Assembly: GCA_039881045.1 (NCBI GenBank)
Contig: JAYWVB010000035.1
Span: 62,001 to 126,000, forward strand
DNA from: Chaetomium olivaceum
Taxonomy: Eukaryota; Ascomycota; Sordariomycetes; Sordariales; Chaetomiaceae
Reading direction: 5' to 3'
Length of the DNA: 64,000 bases
Shown here: positions 35,074 through 44,644 of the stretch, piece after piece
Numbering within the stretch: the stretch's first letter is position 1
Layout: each line of letters starts with the position of its first letter
Notes under the pieces: model-generated
Database searches by the model: none
The model's input: only the letters and a program-made list of their open reading frames with translations
Told to the model about the DNA's origin: nothing
Translations under genes and position numbers: made by a program

Positions 35074-36540
35074 ATGCCCCCCGTGTGCGCCATCCCAGGC
35101 ACTCCCGACCTCTACGGCATGGGCATCCGTGTCTCCTTCTACCTCCTCTGGTTTTTTGTTCTTATCGGAGAGCGGTGCCACGAACACCACGCTCAAGTAC
35201 CCCGGGCTGCTGAGTTGGTTCTTGCGTATGCCGTCTTCCTCGGCTTGGCCATGGCAGCTTCGGGTGGGTATCTTTTTGCTGCCGAGGTATATGTCGCCCT
35301 GCTGCTCATCTCGACGACGGTCTATCTCCTTGTCCCCCGCCACACCACCGACCTAGTCGCCTGGCTCCGCCCGGACCTTGGGCTCGGCACCCAACGTGGA
35401 AGATTCGGTTTTATGGGAGCTACTCGCTTCCTCTTCGTTCTAATTGTCATCAGTCTGCACATGTGGTTCTGGGGAACCGGTGTCGACTCTGAGTCCATCA
35501 GCAGAAATTTGAGAAGCCAGGGCGGGTGCTGCCCGTGTGAGCTGCCGCAGCAGGTTGGCTTTGCCTTTGGGCAGGTCGAGATGCACAGTGGCGGCTTCCG
35601 GGCCATGAACGTTCTTCTTATGTTGGCGCTGCTCGCTGGGGGAGTGATCATTGGCGCAATGAAGGCGGGACTGATCAGGAAAAAGAAGTCGAGGCGGCAA
35701 CGGAGAGCCAAGTATGTCATCACCGTGGCTTTTGTGTTGCTTCTTGAACTAACAGAGGACAGCCGATCTCGAATTCGCATCTTGAAAGAAGTCGAAACAT
35801 TCAGCGGTCTGATAGTTGCATGTATTCTCATTGCCGCCATTGAACTTACAATTCAATGGAACGGGATATCAACTGCCGTCAACCAGGTAACGACCGCCGC
35901 TCAGCTGATACCCCTCGGGATTGTCATAGCGTTGATCGTGGTATTTTTATACGACCTGAAAAGTGGTTCCGCCGGAGAAGGGAGTGGCAGTAGAAGCAGC
36001 GGGACTTATGCCACTAGTAATGGTGTCGGTAGTGGCAGCAACGGCGGTAGCAGCAGCTCGGGTGCAGCCTCTTGTGGACCATCCTCATCTTCTGGTGGTT
36101 GGAGTGGCGTCGTAAGATACTCTAGGTATGTACGTGCATACCAGGGATGGACAAACAATTGCCTACGCGAGATACTGACTGAAATTTCTAGGCGCTGGCC
36201 TCCTCCTTCTGCACGTCCATTCCATCCACCTCCTGCGCCGGCTTTTGTCCCTGCTTCAACCCCCTATCCTCCTCCTCCCACGGCTGAGTCTGGCACATCC
36301 GATTCAAACCCAGTCTCTGTTACTTCTCAACACTCTGGCTCCGGTTCGCATCCTCCAGATCCTCCCGAAGACCTTACATGCAAACCTCTCCAAACTCGGC
36401 CAGCACCACCACCACCATCTGCAGCAGCAGCGGCGGTGACAGAACCCGAGGCCATAGCGGCTAGTCCACCTCTCAACCCCAGGATAATCGACGTATCGCC
36501 TCCAAAAAAGCCGCGACCAAAGGGGCCGAGACCCATGTGA
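35074..36540 (+). CDS. Predicted seven-TM membrane protein with Pro/Ser-rich tail
   Basis: Exons 35074..36125 and 36192..36540 (66-bp intron, GTATGT...TAG; its length keeps the frame open if retained), 466 residues. No known family assigned. About seven hydrophobic segments are visible: GIRVSFYLLWFFVLIG, LVLAYAVFLGLAMAASG, VYVALLLISTTVYLLV, FLFVLIVISLHMWFWG, NVLLMLALLAGGVIIGAM, FSGLIVACILIAAIEL and IPLGIVIALIVVFLY. A CCPC cluster lies in the fourth loop, and basic residues (RKKKSRRQRRAK) follow segment five. The C-terminal third is Gly/Ser then Pro-rich and probably cytosolic. The start is the ATG of MPPVCAIPGTPDLYGMGIR; a Cys before DLYGxGIR recurs in uncharacterised ascomycete membrane proteins as I recall them. 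Function unknown. Confidence 0.75.
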   Translation: MPPVCAIPGTPDLYGMGIRVSFYLLWFFVLIGERCHEHHAQVPRAAELVLAYAVFLGLAMAASGGYLFAAEVYVALLLISTTVYLLVPRHTTDLVAWLRPDLGLGTQRGRFGFMGATRFLFVLIVISLHMWFWGTGVDSESISRNLRSQGGCCPCELPQQVGFAFGQVEMHSGGFRAMNVLLMLALLAGGVIIGAMKAGLIRKKKSRRQRRAKYVITVAFVLLLELTEDSRSRIRILKEVETFSGLIVACILIAAIELTIQWNGISTAVNQVTTAAQLIPLGIVIALIVVFLYDLKSGSAGEGSGSRSSGTYATSNGVGSGSNGGSSSSGAASCGPSSSSGGWSGVVRYSRYVRAYQGWTNNCLREILTEISRRWPPPSARPFHPPPAPAFVPASTPYPPPPTAESGTSDSNPVSVTSQHSGSGSHPPDPPEDLTCKPLQTRPAPPPPSAAAAAVTEPEAIAASPPLNPRIIDVSPPKKPRPKGPRPM

Positions 36541-36895
36541 AATGTTCGGTAGCAAGCCGACCACTTTTGTGCAGCATCGAGAAACATCTCTCAAGACCTG
36601 ACCTTCGAAGGTTTATTGACATTGACTTTAAATTGGTGTGATGAATTGGAAATGGAAGGTAGGGCAACTTGCCCCTGGGCTTGGTCGTGCCTTCCTCTAG
36701 GTGAGTGAAATCAGGCAACCAACTTAGACACATGAAAATTCTCGACAAATTCTAATAATCGAGCTGAAGATCAATTTTATCAACCCTCTTAAATACCTTT
36801 ATCCGTCTCGAACGCCCCGGGATCGCATCATACCAGCGCCTGGAATGGGTTAGGGATAACCAACACACTCGCATCTTTCACAACATACTTTGGTC
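36541..36895. other. Short intergenic region
   Basis: Nothing recognised; the promoter of the following gene is expected here. Confidence 0.45.
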
Positions 36896-38117
36896 ATGCG
36901 TCCATCAAGCGATAGGCCACTTCTTGACGAGCCATGGGCTAAGAGACTGAGAGCAACAAGATCTCGAAGCATTCAGGCCCAGGAACGGCGGGGCTCTAAC
37001 CACCTCCCCTCCCCTAAGCCAACAAACCCTAGCAGCACTGACAACGTCCCGGCGTCCTCGTCGTCTGTTGACCACAAGACACAACAAACGCATAATACAA
37101 TTCAGTCTCTCCGAGAACGCCTCGCTCCATTACCTAAAAAGCCCACATCTGTGTTACCAGTGGAATATGTGGCTGTTAAGAAGCCCCCTTCCAAGCCCTC
37201 CGTCGCCCCTTTTTTCCGACGCATTGAAGCCGCCTTCCAAGACAAACCAGCGGCTACCATCAAACCAAACCATGCCACCGCCGCCGAAAGACGCTCAGAT
37301 CGATCCCCGTCCCCAAGCGCAGACGACCTAATCCAGCAACTCAAAGGTTCGATTTCCCCTCCCACCTTTTCTACCCCTTACCTTTCTACCCCTTACCTCC
37401 GTTTCCCCAGCAACCAGCCCCCAACTAACCCCTGACTCTCCACCCGGTACAAACGAGCAGAACACTACCTCCAAACCGCCACCACCCTGCACAAGAGCGC
37501 CACCATGCGGTTGGCTCAGACGCACGCCGACCTCACCCGCCAGCTAACGCAGTCACTCGCCGATGGCGCCGACGCAGCCTTCCTCGACGAGACCGAGGCG
37601 CGGATCAAGAAGCTGGCGCAGCCGCTGGACAAGTTCCGGATCCGTTCGCAGCAGCGCAGTGCGAACGGGACGCTGCGCAGCGAGGAGAATAGTGTGGGTG
37701 AACTGGTTTCCCGAGCTGAGGAGCAGGTGAGGGTCTTTGAGACGGAGGTGAAGGAGTTGTGGGCGGAGTGGACTGCTGAGGGGGAGGTGAGGGAGTTATT
37801 GGAGGGGGTTGTTGTTTCGGCTTCTGGGAGAAGGAAAAGTAGGGGCAAAGGGGGCGTTGGTGGGGTGGATGAGGATGATGAAGGGGAGGCGACGATGAAG
37901 CGGTTCAAGGAGGCAATTGAGCGGGAGATTGCAGAGGCGGAGGAGGAGGTGGTCGAGCTTGGAGAGGAAGCGGTGGGTGTAATGAAGGATATTGAGAAGG
38001 TGAGTTGGGGAACGGGGTTCAGGAGTGAATTGCGGGTTGCTAACCATGGAGCAGGACTTCAGGAAGGTTACGCTGCCTGATCTGCACACTTTCTTTCAGT
38101 CCATTGACGAACCCTAA
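36896..38117 (+). CDS. Coiled-coil protein of unknown function
   Basis: Proposed exons 36896..37346, 37461..37999, 38055..38117 (introns 114 and 55 bp), 350 residues. The first half is basic and Ser/Pro-rich (RLRATRSRSIQAQERRG; SLRERLAPLPKKP). The second half is helical and charged: HYLQTATTLHKSATMRLAQTH, a RIKKLAQPLDKFRIRS segment, then EEQVRVFETEVKELWAEW and an acidic helix rich in Glu before MKDIEK. The last exon encodes DFRKVTLPDLHTFFQSIDEP, which looks like a conserved C-terminal motif. The upstream frame begins with a non-ATG codon, so the ATG at 36896 is chosen. I do not recognise the family. Codon endings switch from C to G near 37690. Confidence 0.68.
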
Positions 38118-38549
38118 GGTTGCTAGGTAGGGTTGGACTCGCTATTTGGTGGAATTTGGGGTTGCTTGTCTGTTCTAGAATCTAATCTAAGCTGTTTGTT
38201 TTGACCATCTGGAGTTGACTTGTGAGAGGTTCCTTGGAATTGTTTATGGTGTACAGCACCATGTTGGTCTAGACCCAATCATGACGGCAGGCCACCGCCA
38301 TGCCCCCTCCCATATGTTGCTTTGGGTTTTAGCACTGGTTACAATTTGAGGCCCATCACCTAAGCGATTCTAACTCACCAATCCGTCCCTTCGTTGTTCC
38401 GACCCGCACCGACTCGATAGGTACCCGACGCCGGACTAGGCCGCGAGGGCGAGGGAAACCCGCAGTTGTCGCAACATCACAGTGATACCAGCACTATTAG
38501 CGACGTCCTCGGTGCTGCAGAACGAGACGGTAATTCGCACACATTAGCC
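38118..38549. other. Intergenic, includes the start of the duplicated segment
   Basis: GTCCCTTCGTTGTTCC near 38384-38400 recurs upstream of the paralogous gene at 40611-40626, with a nearby shared GGCCGCGAGGGC. These mark the left end of a direct duplication. No gene otherwise. Confidence 0.55.
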
Positions 38550-39143
38550 ATGGATACGGTATGTCTTAGGTTCCTCAGCTCCTCGTCAGGATGTTCCCGT
38601 CATCTGTCGGATCGTGGGTTTACTAAACTTTCAAAAGGGTGATAATCAGCAAACCCGAGATTACGAGCCGATGCTCCTCCACCCGATCAAAGCGGTAGAT
38701 AGAGATAGAATAATCAGATGGAAAGCCAAATCTCAGTTTGTCCTCGGATTCATAAAATCGATGGGGTGAACGTTCCGCCGGGAGAGCTAAAAAAGGAGGG
38801 GGGTTCGGCGATAGTTCCGGCCGGGAAAGAGGTTTTGGTGGTTCGTATGGAGGCTAGGGTCGAGGAACTTCCAGTCTTGCTCGAGCAGACCAACTCGCTC
38901 GGGCAAACCGACTCGCTTGAGCAAGCCGGAGAATACGAGGCTATGCGCTTCAACTCGATCGAAGCGGTTGGTAGGGATAAGAGGATTACGTGGAAAGCAA
39001 GACCTCACTTTGTTGAGGGCTTTATAAGAATCGAGGGAGTGGACATTCCGTCGGAGGAGATAAAAAGGGATGGATCGGCGATAATCCCATCGGGGAAAAG
39101 TGCTCTGGTGCTTCGCATAGAGGTCAACGTTGAGGAACTATAG
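38550..39143 (+). CDS. Unknown small protein, two tandem copies of a local domain (paralogue A); apparent frameshift
   Basis: Proposed exons 38550..38558 (Met-Asp-Thr) and 38638..39143; the 79-bp intron has a GTATGT donor and a TACTAAAC branch point. About 171 residues if one missing base in the A4 run 38754-38757 is bridged. It carries two copies of a unit of about 65 residues: an aromatic-Glu start, basic RD.R..WKA, F[VI].GFI[KR]I.G[VI][DN][VI]P, E[LI]K, SAI[IV]P[SA]GK, then R[IM]E....EEL. The first unit contains the break; the second is intact (ITWKARPHFVEGFIRIEG ... NVEEL). I recognise no known domain. A single-copy paralogue lies at 40798-41117 (intron position and MDT start conserved), so the family is local and duplicated. 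Confidence 0.6.
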
Positions 39144-39429
39144 GATTAGCTCCTCCAACTCGGCCACTACCCTCTCCTTCATCCCTATACGCTACTAATG
39201 CATTCATCTGACGGATTTGCTGTCTTCCGAATCCGCCGAAGACGACCGGAACCTCTTGGCTCTCTCCTAGAACACTGCCGCCAACATTGCACAGTCCACC
39301 CCAAGTCGACCAAGATCTCCACTGTCCAGTCGGAGAAAGCGTGCGTCCTCATGGTAGAGACCAACTCATCCTCCATCAGCTACGGCCCCGCGAAGCAGAA
39401 GTGATGCAGCTCTAGGCTGGACATGCAAC

Positions 39430-40023
39430 CTAGACAGGGGAAATGTGGTTAGGAGACTCACTCAGCCCTGGAAATAGAGAGACGGCCTGGGAGCGCCGGC
39501 TTGCTCCGCGTGGGGTCGTTGGACGAGCCTTGGGGTGTCGGAGGATCTCTTGCTCGAAGTCTGTCAGCGCCCGAGCAAGACACTCTTCAATGATCGGTCC
39601 AGAATTTTCAACGAGCTGCGGGGCCAAAGTGCTCGGGTCTGTTAAGCTGCTGTTCCTTTGTAGAGTATTGGTGATGTGCTCCAAGAACCTCCCCTTGGCC
39701 AGGGACCACGCTGTCCGGGTAAGCACGGGGAGCTCGCAGGTTTCGATGCATGGTTGATAGCCTAGAACTCCGGGTGCGGGTTAGATCCGGCTTTTATCAC
39801 CGCCGGGAATCTCTACAAGCTCTTCCTCGGGAGAGACAGCTTCGTGCTGTGGCATGTTGTAATACCGGAAAAGGCGTGAATAACAGCTTCGTGCCCACAG
39901 GACCGGGCATGGAAAGCTTATTGAAAGAAGGATATTGTCCTGCGGATTTGCAAGTGACTTTTGCCAGGGCGAGGCTCGCGCCTCGGGTGCGATCCCGTCC
40001 ATCGAGGCCCTGGCCGGTGACAC
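39430..40023 (-). pseudogene. Possible gene fragment or remnant
   Basis: On the minus strand the frame at 39430-39726 reads a helix-like LVENSGPIIEECLARALTDFEQEI preceded by TRTAWSLAKGRFLEHITNTL and followed by a Ser/Pro-rich end. It looks like part of a fungal protein, not random sequence. An upstream frame (MPQHEAVSPEEELVEIPGG) might join it, but the only GT...AG gap is about 39 bp, short for an intron here. No complete gene model could be built. Weak call. Confidence 0.25.
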
Positions 40024-40428
40024 AAGATGGATGTGTTGGGACAGGTGGATTAAGCATCACAGGACATGAACTAACAATGACAGGAGCGCCGTCAGGGGGA
40101 GAGTGGTCTTCCCGGGCGCCTCGGTCAGCATGATGATGCCGGACCGGAAAAGCTGCTCCAGTCCCTGAGCGAAGGTTCCCAGACTGGGCTAGACTGCCCT
40201 CCCCTCAGCGCCAGTTTTTGACGTTATGGTGCAGCTGCAGCAACGGCAAGGTGGGCGTGATGAATATTGCCATGCCATTCTGCAGGCCACGAAAAATCAA
40301 AACACTGAGTAAGGTCGATCGCCCCCCAAAGTCCCAAGGAGTGGCTTGAGGTCTTCCAATAATGGGTTAATGGCAAGTCAGCCGCTGGGTGCAGTGCGGT
40401 GTCCCCGTCCTTAGAGTCACTCCCTTAT

Positions 40429-40454
40429 ACACACACATACACACACACACACAT
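40429..40454. repeat. AC dinucleotide microsatellite
   Basis: About twelve AC units with one interruption, between the two paralogous small genes. Confidence 0.85.
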
Positions 40455-40797
40455 GTCAGGCGGTTCCCGTCGCTGTATGTATGTACAGTATGTAGCCATG
40501 CGCTCTTGCGCCTTCCGAAGGCCGCGGGGCCTCGAGCCCGCCGATAGCGGCGTCACCTGACGCTGCGAGTTAGCGAACTTTGACGACTTGTGGTGCATAC
40601 CCCGTCCCCCGTCCCTTCGTTGTTCCGCCCCGCACCCCAGACAGACTTCCATAGGTAATGCGGGCGGTGCCCCGCGCCGAAATGGGCCGCGAGGGCAAGT
40701 TCAACTGGCACAAGCTATCGCAAATCCGCAAGCGACATCCTCATTCTGCTGTGCTCGGCCGTGCTTAACGAAAGGGGTCTTTTTCGGTGTACTCACA

Positions 40798-41117
40798 ATG
40801 GATACAACGGATACAATGGATACAGTAGTATGTATTCCGCTGTCTGTTGGGTATATAAGGTGTACGTTGACGCTTAGAAGGGCGATATTGCGCGATCTGG
40901 AGAATACGAAGCTATCGTGTTCGGCTCGTTGGACGCCGAGGATAGGGACAGAAAATTACTATGGAAACCGGCATCACCCTTTGTCCATGCGTGGATCAAA
41001 ATCGACGGAGAGGAGATTCCACTAGAAGCGCTACGAAAGGATGGGGAGTCGGCAATCGTTCCAGCGGGGAAAAGAGTACAGGTGCTTCGCATGGAAGTGA
41101 AGCTTGAAGAATTATAA
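40798..41117 (+). CDS. Unknown small protein, single domain (paralogue B)
   Basis: Proposed exons 40798..40827 and 40878..41117 (50-bp intron, GTATGT...CTTAG), 89 residues with no frame break. It starts with the repetitive MDTTDTMDTV and then has GDIARSGEYEAIVFGSLDAEDRD. One copy of the local domain follows (LLWKPASPFVHAWIKIDG, EEIPLEALRKDGESAIVPAGK, VLRMEVKLEEL). Relative to paralogue A the exon-intron layout, MDT start and domain order are kept, and promoter-proximal sequence is shared. The stop TAA (41115-41117) directly abuts an antisense stop (41112-41114) that ends a convergent open frame. Function unknown; no signal peptide or membrane segment. Confidence 0.6.
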
Positions 41118-41369
41118 AGCTAGGTGGCGTACAAGACGTTCCGCCTCTACTTCGTTGCCGAGAGGCACCCTGATTCTCATCTGCCGTACTTGTTGCATCT
41201 CGACAGACGCTCTTCCGAACCTACTCAAAGCGTCCGGGATACCTGTGGTTGTGTCTAAAACCCCTGGGTCCTCTCTGCGGCTAAAGTTGACCAGGATCTC
41301 GACGGTATAGTCGCCGTAGACAAGTACCCTCGTACCCGTGGAGAGGCAGCTGAGTGTGTGAGCCCTTGA
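41112..41369 (-). other. Convergent antisense open frame, possible terminal exon
   Basis: The minus strand is open for about 85 codons, ending TTA TAA against the stop of paralogue B. It reads a plausible protein (TRVLVYGDYTVEILVNFSRRE, then IPDALSRFGRASVEMQQVRQMRI). A related read occurs antisense behind paralogue A: the frame 39376..39185 contains THAFSDWTVEILVDLG. There is no ATG near its beginning, so it would have to be a 3' exon, possibly behind the CTCAG acceptor-like site. No family recognised. Confidence 0.35.
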
Positions 41370-41828
41370 TCAGACCTCAGGGGTGTTTCGAATGGGACAG
41401 GTTGTTTTTCCTTCGCGGTCACATGTCCTCACAACACTGGACAATCCGATAGATACGGCCAACCTAACAGATTTTGGACCGGAGAGGTTTCTTCTTGGAG
41501 AATTGCCGACCTGTAATGTACCCCAGCGCTGCTCCGAACCCGTTCAAGCTGCTGACAGTGCTAAACACGAATGCAGGACTGTTGTCTTTGGAGCGCTCTT
41601 GGTATTCATTGATTTATGCCCCGGATATTCTGTGTAGTGTATTTCATATCCAGGGAGGATTAGCTCGGTTGGGTCATTCCCAGCTCTGAATCTATCAATC
41701 CACTTAAAGTCTGAACCGAACTTTCGTTGCTCGTGTTTTGACGCCGTGCTTCACCTGTTATCCCCAGCTTTCTCTCCACTACTCCTCAAAGGTACTCAAC
41801 AATATCCTCACGGCCTAGCTACCTAGCC
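41118..41828. other. Intergenic, right end of the duplicated segment to the TF gene
   Basis: Contains the antisense frame described separately and the promoter of the zinc-cluster gene. No other gene seen. Confidence 0.45.
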
Positions 41829-44351
41829 ATGGAGCAAGAACCGCCTGGTTTCCAGCAAATGCCCACTGACGCCATACCATCCGTGGGGGGTTCACAGTGC
41901 CAGGTACCGCCTGTTTACCTCTCATCTTCAACAGCCAGCCAGCTCTCACAGCCTTGCGTCGTACACGTACTGGCGCCTGCCCCTCCGCCTCCGCCTCGAC
42001 CTTTTCTACCTCCTCAAGCTCCTGTGTCAGGAACCTGTATTGATGACTATCAGCACCCTCAACAGCCCTTGGGCTTCCCGCGGCCAGGTCCATATGCGCC
42101 TGAGTCGGTGCCGGGTGACGCTTACTCAAATGATACGCCGCATTCCGTCAGCGGTGCCGTCCCGGATGCTCTCCCCCTGTACCATTACCGCCACGCCTGG
42201 CTCAACACGGTGTCCTTACTATCAAGCAGCGGCCTCGGGCCATGAGAGCGGCACTGGTCTGTGTCTTCAGATAACCCCTGCGGGGCTTGGGTCCAGGAGG
42301 TGCTAACAGCAAGCGTATAGGCCTGTCAGTCGTGCCGAGTACTCAAGACCAGGTGCGATGAGAAGAATCCTTGCCGGAACCGCAAAGATAGGCACATCGA
42401 GTGTGTCTATGATGCCTCCGAAGGAATGTGGGTTTTCTTTTCCCCTTTTTTTCTTGACTACCGCCCCTGACCGCCGCGAAAGGAAGAGAATGCGGTGGGA
42501 TCCGGTGTTAGTGGCCGTCTTCAGACTACAAAGATCGATGAAATCTCTCGACCAACGTATGGCGAGGCTTGAGAGGGCGATCAAGGAGAGCAGCACTGAC
42601 TCACCCCCGTCTAATAATTCGGTTGACTTGCCTCGGCCTGAACTCTCACGAGCACCGTCTCTTCCTGACTGGCAGCCGATCCGGAATCTTATTCAGGACG
42701 TTCCAGACATCGGATCTATGGGCAAGCATCTCTCGATCCCCCGAGAAACTAGTCCTAGCCTCCTTCACATCCCTGAACCCGACGACGACAACAGTCGAGC
42801 CAGCCCGGTGACCGTCCGGCCATCGCCCGTCATGTGCTTGAGCGAGGAGCTCGTGCGGGCGTATGTCGCAGGTTTTGAAGATAATGTTCAGACCATCTAT
42901 CCGCTTATACCACGAGCCGAGCTGGGGGCCATGGTAGAGCGCTTTCTGGAAACGGTCCGTCCAACCATGGGCACCGCTGAGTCGCCGTCAGCATTGCCAA
43001 AGTCTATAGACAACGCACTGGTATTGCTGGTGTTGGCACTCGGTCAGATCTGCCTATCCAGGGGCAGAGTTCTAAAAACAAAACCAGCGGTATCCGTTAT
43101 TGAGAACTTGTCAGATTCAAATGCCCCCGCTGTCGGTGATGGTAAAAACGCTGCCCCCGGGTTAGACTTGGTCGCTTTTGCCGTGGAACTGCTTGATCAG
43201 CTTACCGAAGTCAGTCTGAAGCATACCGTGGCCTGGACTTTGGCCGGGTTGTTTTTTGGACAGCTTGGGAGGGCTTCCGAAACCTCGACCTACATTGAAA
43301 GGGCTGCCTCTATGTTGCACGTGGGGCCTGGCGGGTAAGCCTATCCTTCGTCCCCTGGCTCGGGTAGCCTTTTTGCTGACCACGCCATCGCACCTTAATC
43401 AGACAGCTGGAGATTTTGGGAGCAACCGAACAGTCTGATTACCGGCTCGTCTTCATCTTCTGGACGTGTCTGGAACTCGCGGGGTAGGTTAAAGTGCCCG
43501 TCATATGGAGTAAGGTACCTACATGCTAATAACTGACGGTCAAAACACAGCGGCCTTGCGATCGATTCACCAATACTGCAGCCGAACGTCCTAGCGATAG
43601 TACCTTTCCCAGACATACAAGTGGCACAAGCAGACTTCGACGAGCGTGTACTCCGGAGTTACGCCGCACAAGTGTATCTGCGCAAGCGATGGCACGAGAT
43701 CTGTGACTTGTACAATCTCGAGGGTGAGCCGCTCTCTGAACCCTACATCCTCCACGCTGAGAGCGCCCTTCGCGACTTCAGGACGCCCGAATTCAGCATG
43801 AACGAGCCGCCCGCGAGCGACGGTTTGTCTGCACAGGCACGTGCTAGATACTGGAGCGTGTGGGGAATGATTCACCGGCCGTTTGTGCGTTCGGTGCTGG
43901 AACTCAACGGCAGCAATCTCGCCCACGAGATCACTCCGACGATACATCAGCGCGCAGTGCTCGGCGTCATGGCGAAGGTCCAGAATACTCGGTCATTCCA
44001 TGGGTCCAAGGCCAGCATCATAAATCCGTTCGAGACAGCCCTGGAGTAAGATTGTTTCCCTTTCAACTTGTTGGTCCAAATCTGACTCGATACAGGCAGT
44101 TGGGCAATCTTGTGCTTTCGGCGGCATCTGCAGACCCCGCGCTTCGGTATCTTGTCAGTGAGACTCTGCTCCGGGAACTTTTTGCCTGGGTGATTGGTTT
44201 CCTGCGGGCCACTGCGCATCCGAAAAACGGCCTTCGGTCGGTGCTGCACATTTTGGAATCCCTAGAGCGCAAATTGGGTGAGACGGAGGGGTTGTTTGAT
44301 TCGGCCAAGCCTGACACGTATCGATGGATGAAGAGAGTAACAGCGGCATAA
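41829..44351 (+). CDS. Zn2Cys6-type transcription regulator, zinc cluster lacks one cysteine; exon 1 frame uncertain
   Basis: Exons 41829..about 42256, 42321..42427, 42483..43334, 43403..43483, 43551..44045, 44096..44351 (introns 64, 55, 68, 67, 50 bp). About 739 residues if one base is restored in exon 1. The Pro-rich N-terminus must change frame (somewhere before 42221, perhaps at the C5 run 42173-42177) to reach basic TIKQRPRAMRAAL ahead of the cluster. The second exon encodes ACQSCRVLKTRCDEKNPC then RNRKDRHIEC: the spacing is that of a zinc binuclear cluster, but the fifth ligand position holds Arg (CGC) instead of Cys. A heptad linker follows (SMKSLDQRMARLERAI), then a fungal middle-homology-like region (VRAYVAGFEDNVQTIYPLI, ALGQICLSRG, ASETSTYIERAASML) and helical C-terminal exons. 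Expected nuclear regulator; DNA binding doubtful. Convergent with the aminotransferase gene 293 bp away. Confidence 0.78.
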
Positions 44352-44644
44352 TAGGGCGCCTATGGCTCAGCCATCTTTGAAGACTCCGTAAGCCTTGCTT
44401 GATTAGGGGCGAAGGGACAGGATCCGAGATATATTCATGTACGTATAAACATGTATTCTCAGGGAAGGTTCATCTGTATCGTATGTTGATATGTCTACCA
44501 ACTCTAAGTCTGTATGCCGCTAACTCATGACATGCTCAACCAGCCGGCCGCCCCAAACGCCTCTTCCTAAAGTCACTTTTGGCCGTGCACTGCACGGCGC
44601 TGACCCTAGGCAATGCAAGAAAGGAAAACCCCTTAAACGCAGAT

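Larger units (their letters stand above)
39144..40797. other. Accessory intergenic region between the two paralogues
   Basis: Holds the antisense remnant matching that behind copy B (about 39150-39380), a possible minus-strand gene fragment (listed separately), an AC microsatellite, and the duplicated promoter block at 40611-40700. Otherwise unassigned. Confidence 0.5.

Noticed and set aside
40080..40180. Minus-strand read resembling a P-loop (TEAPGKTTLPL)
   Set aside because: The first glycine of GxxxxGK[ST] is missing and the frame is closed shortly on both sides; most likely chance.
38118..41828. RIP-type mutation of the duplicated segment
   Set aside because: The copies are not AT-rich and do not show an obvious C-to-T decay pattern; the break in copy A is an indel, not a transition.
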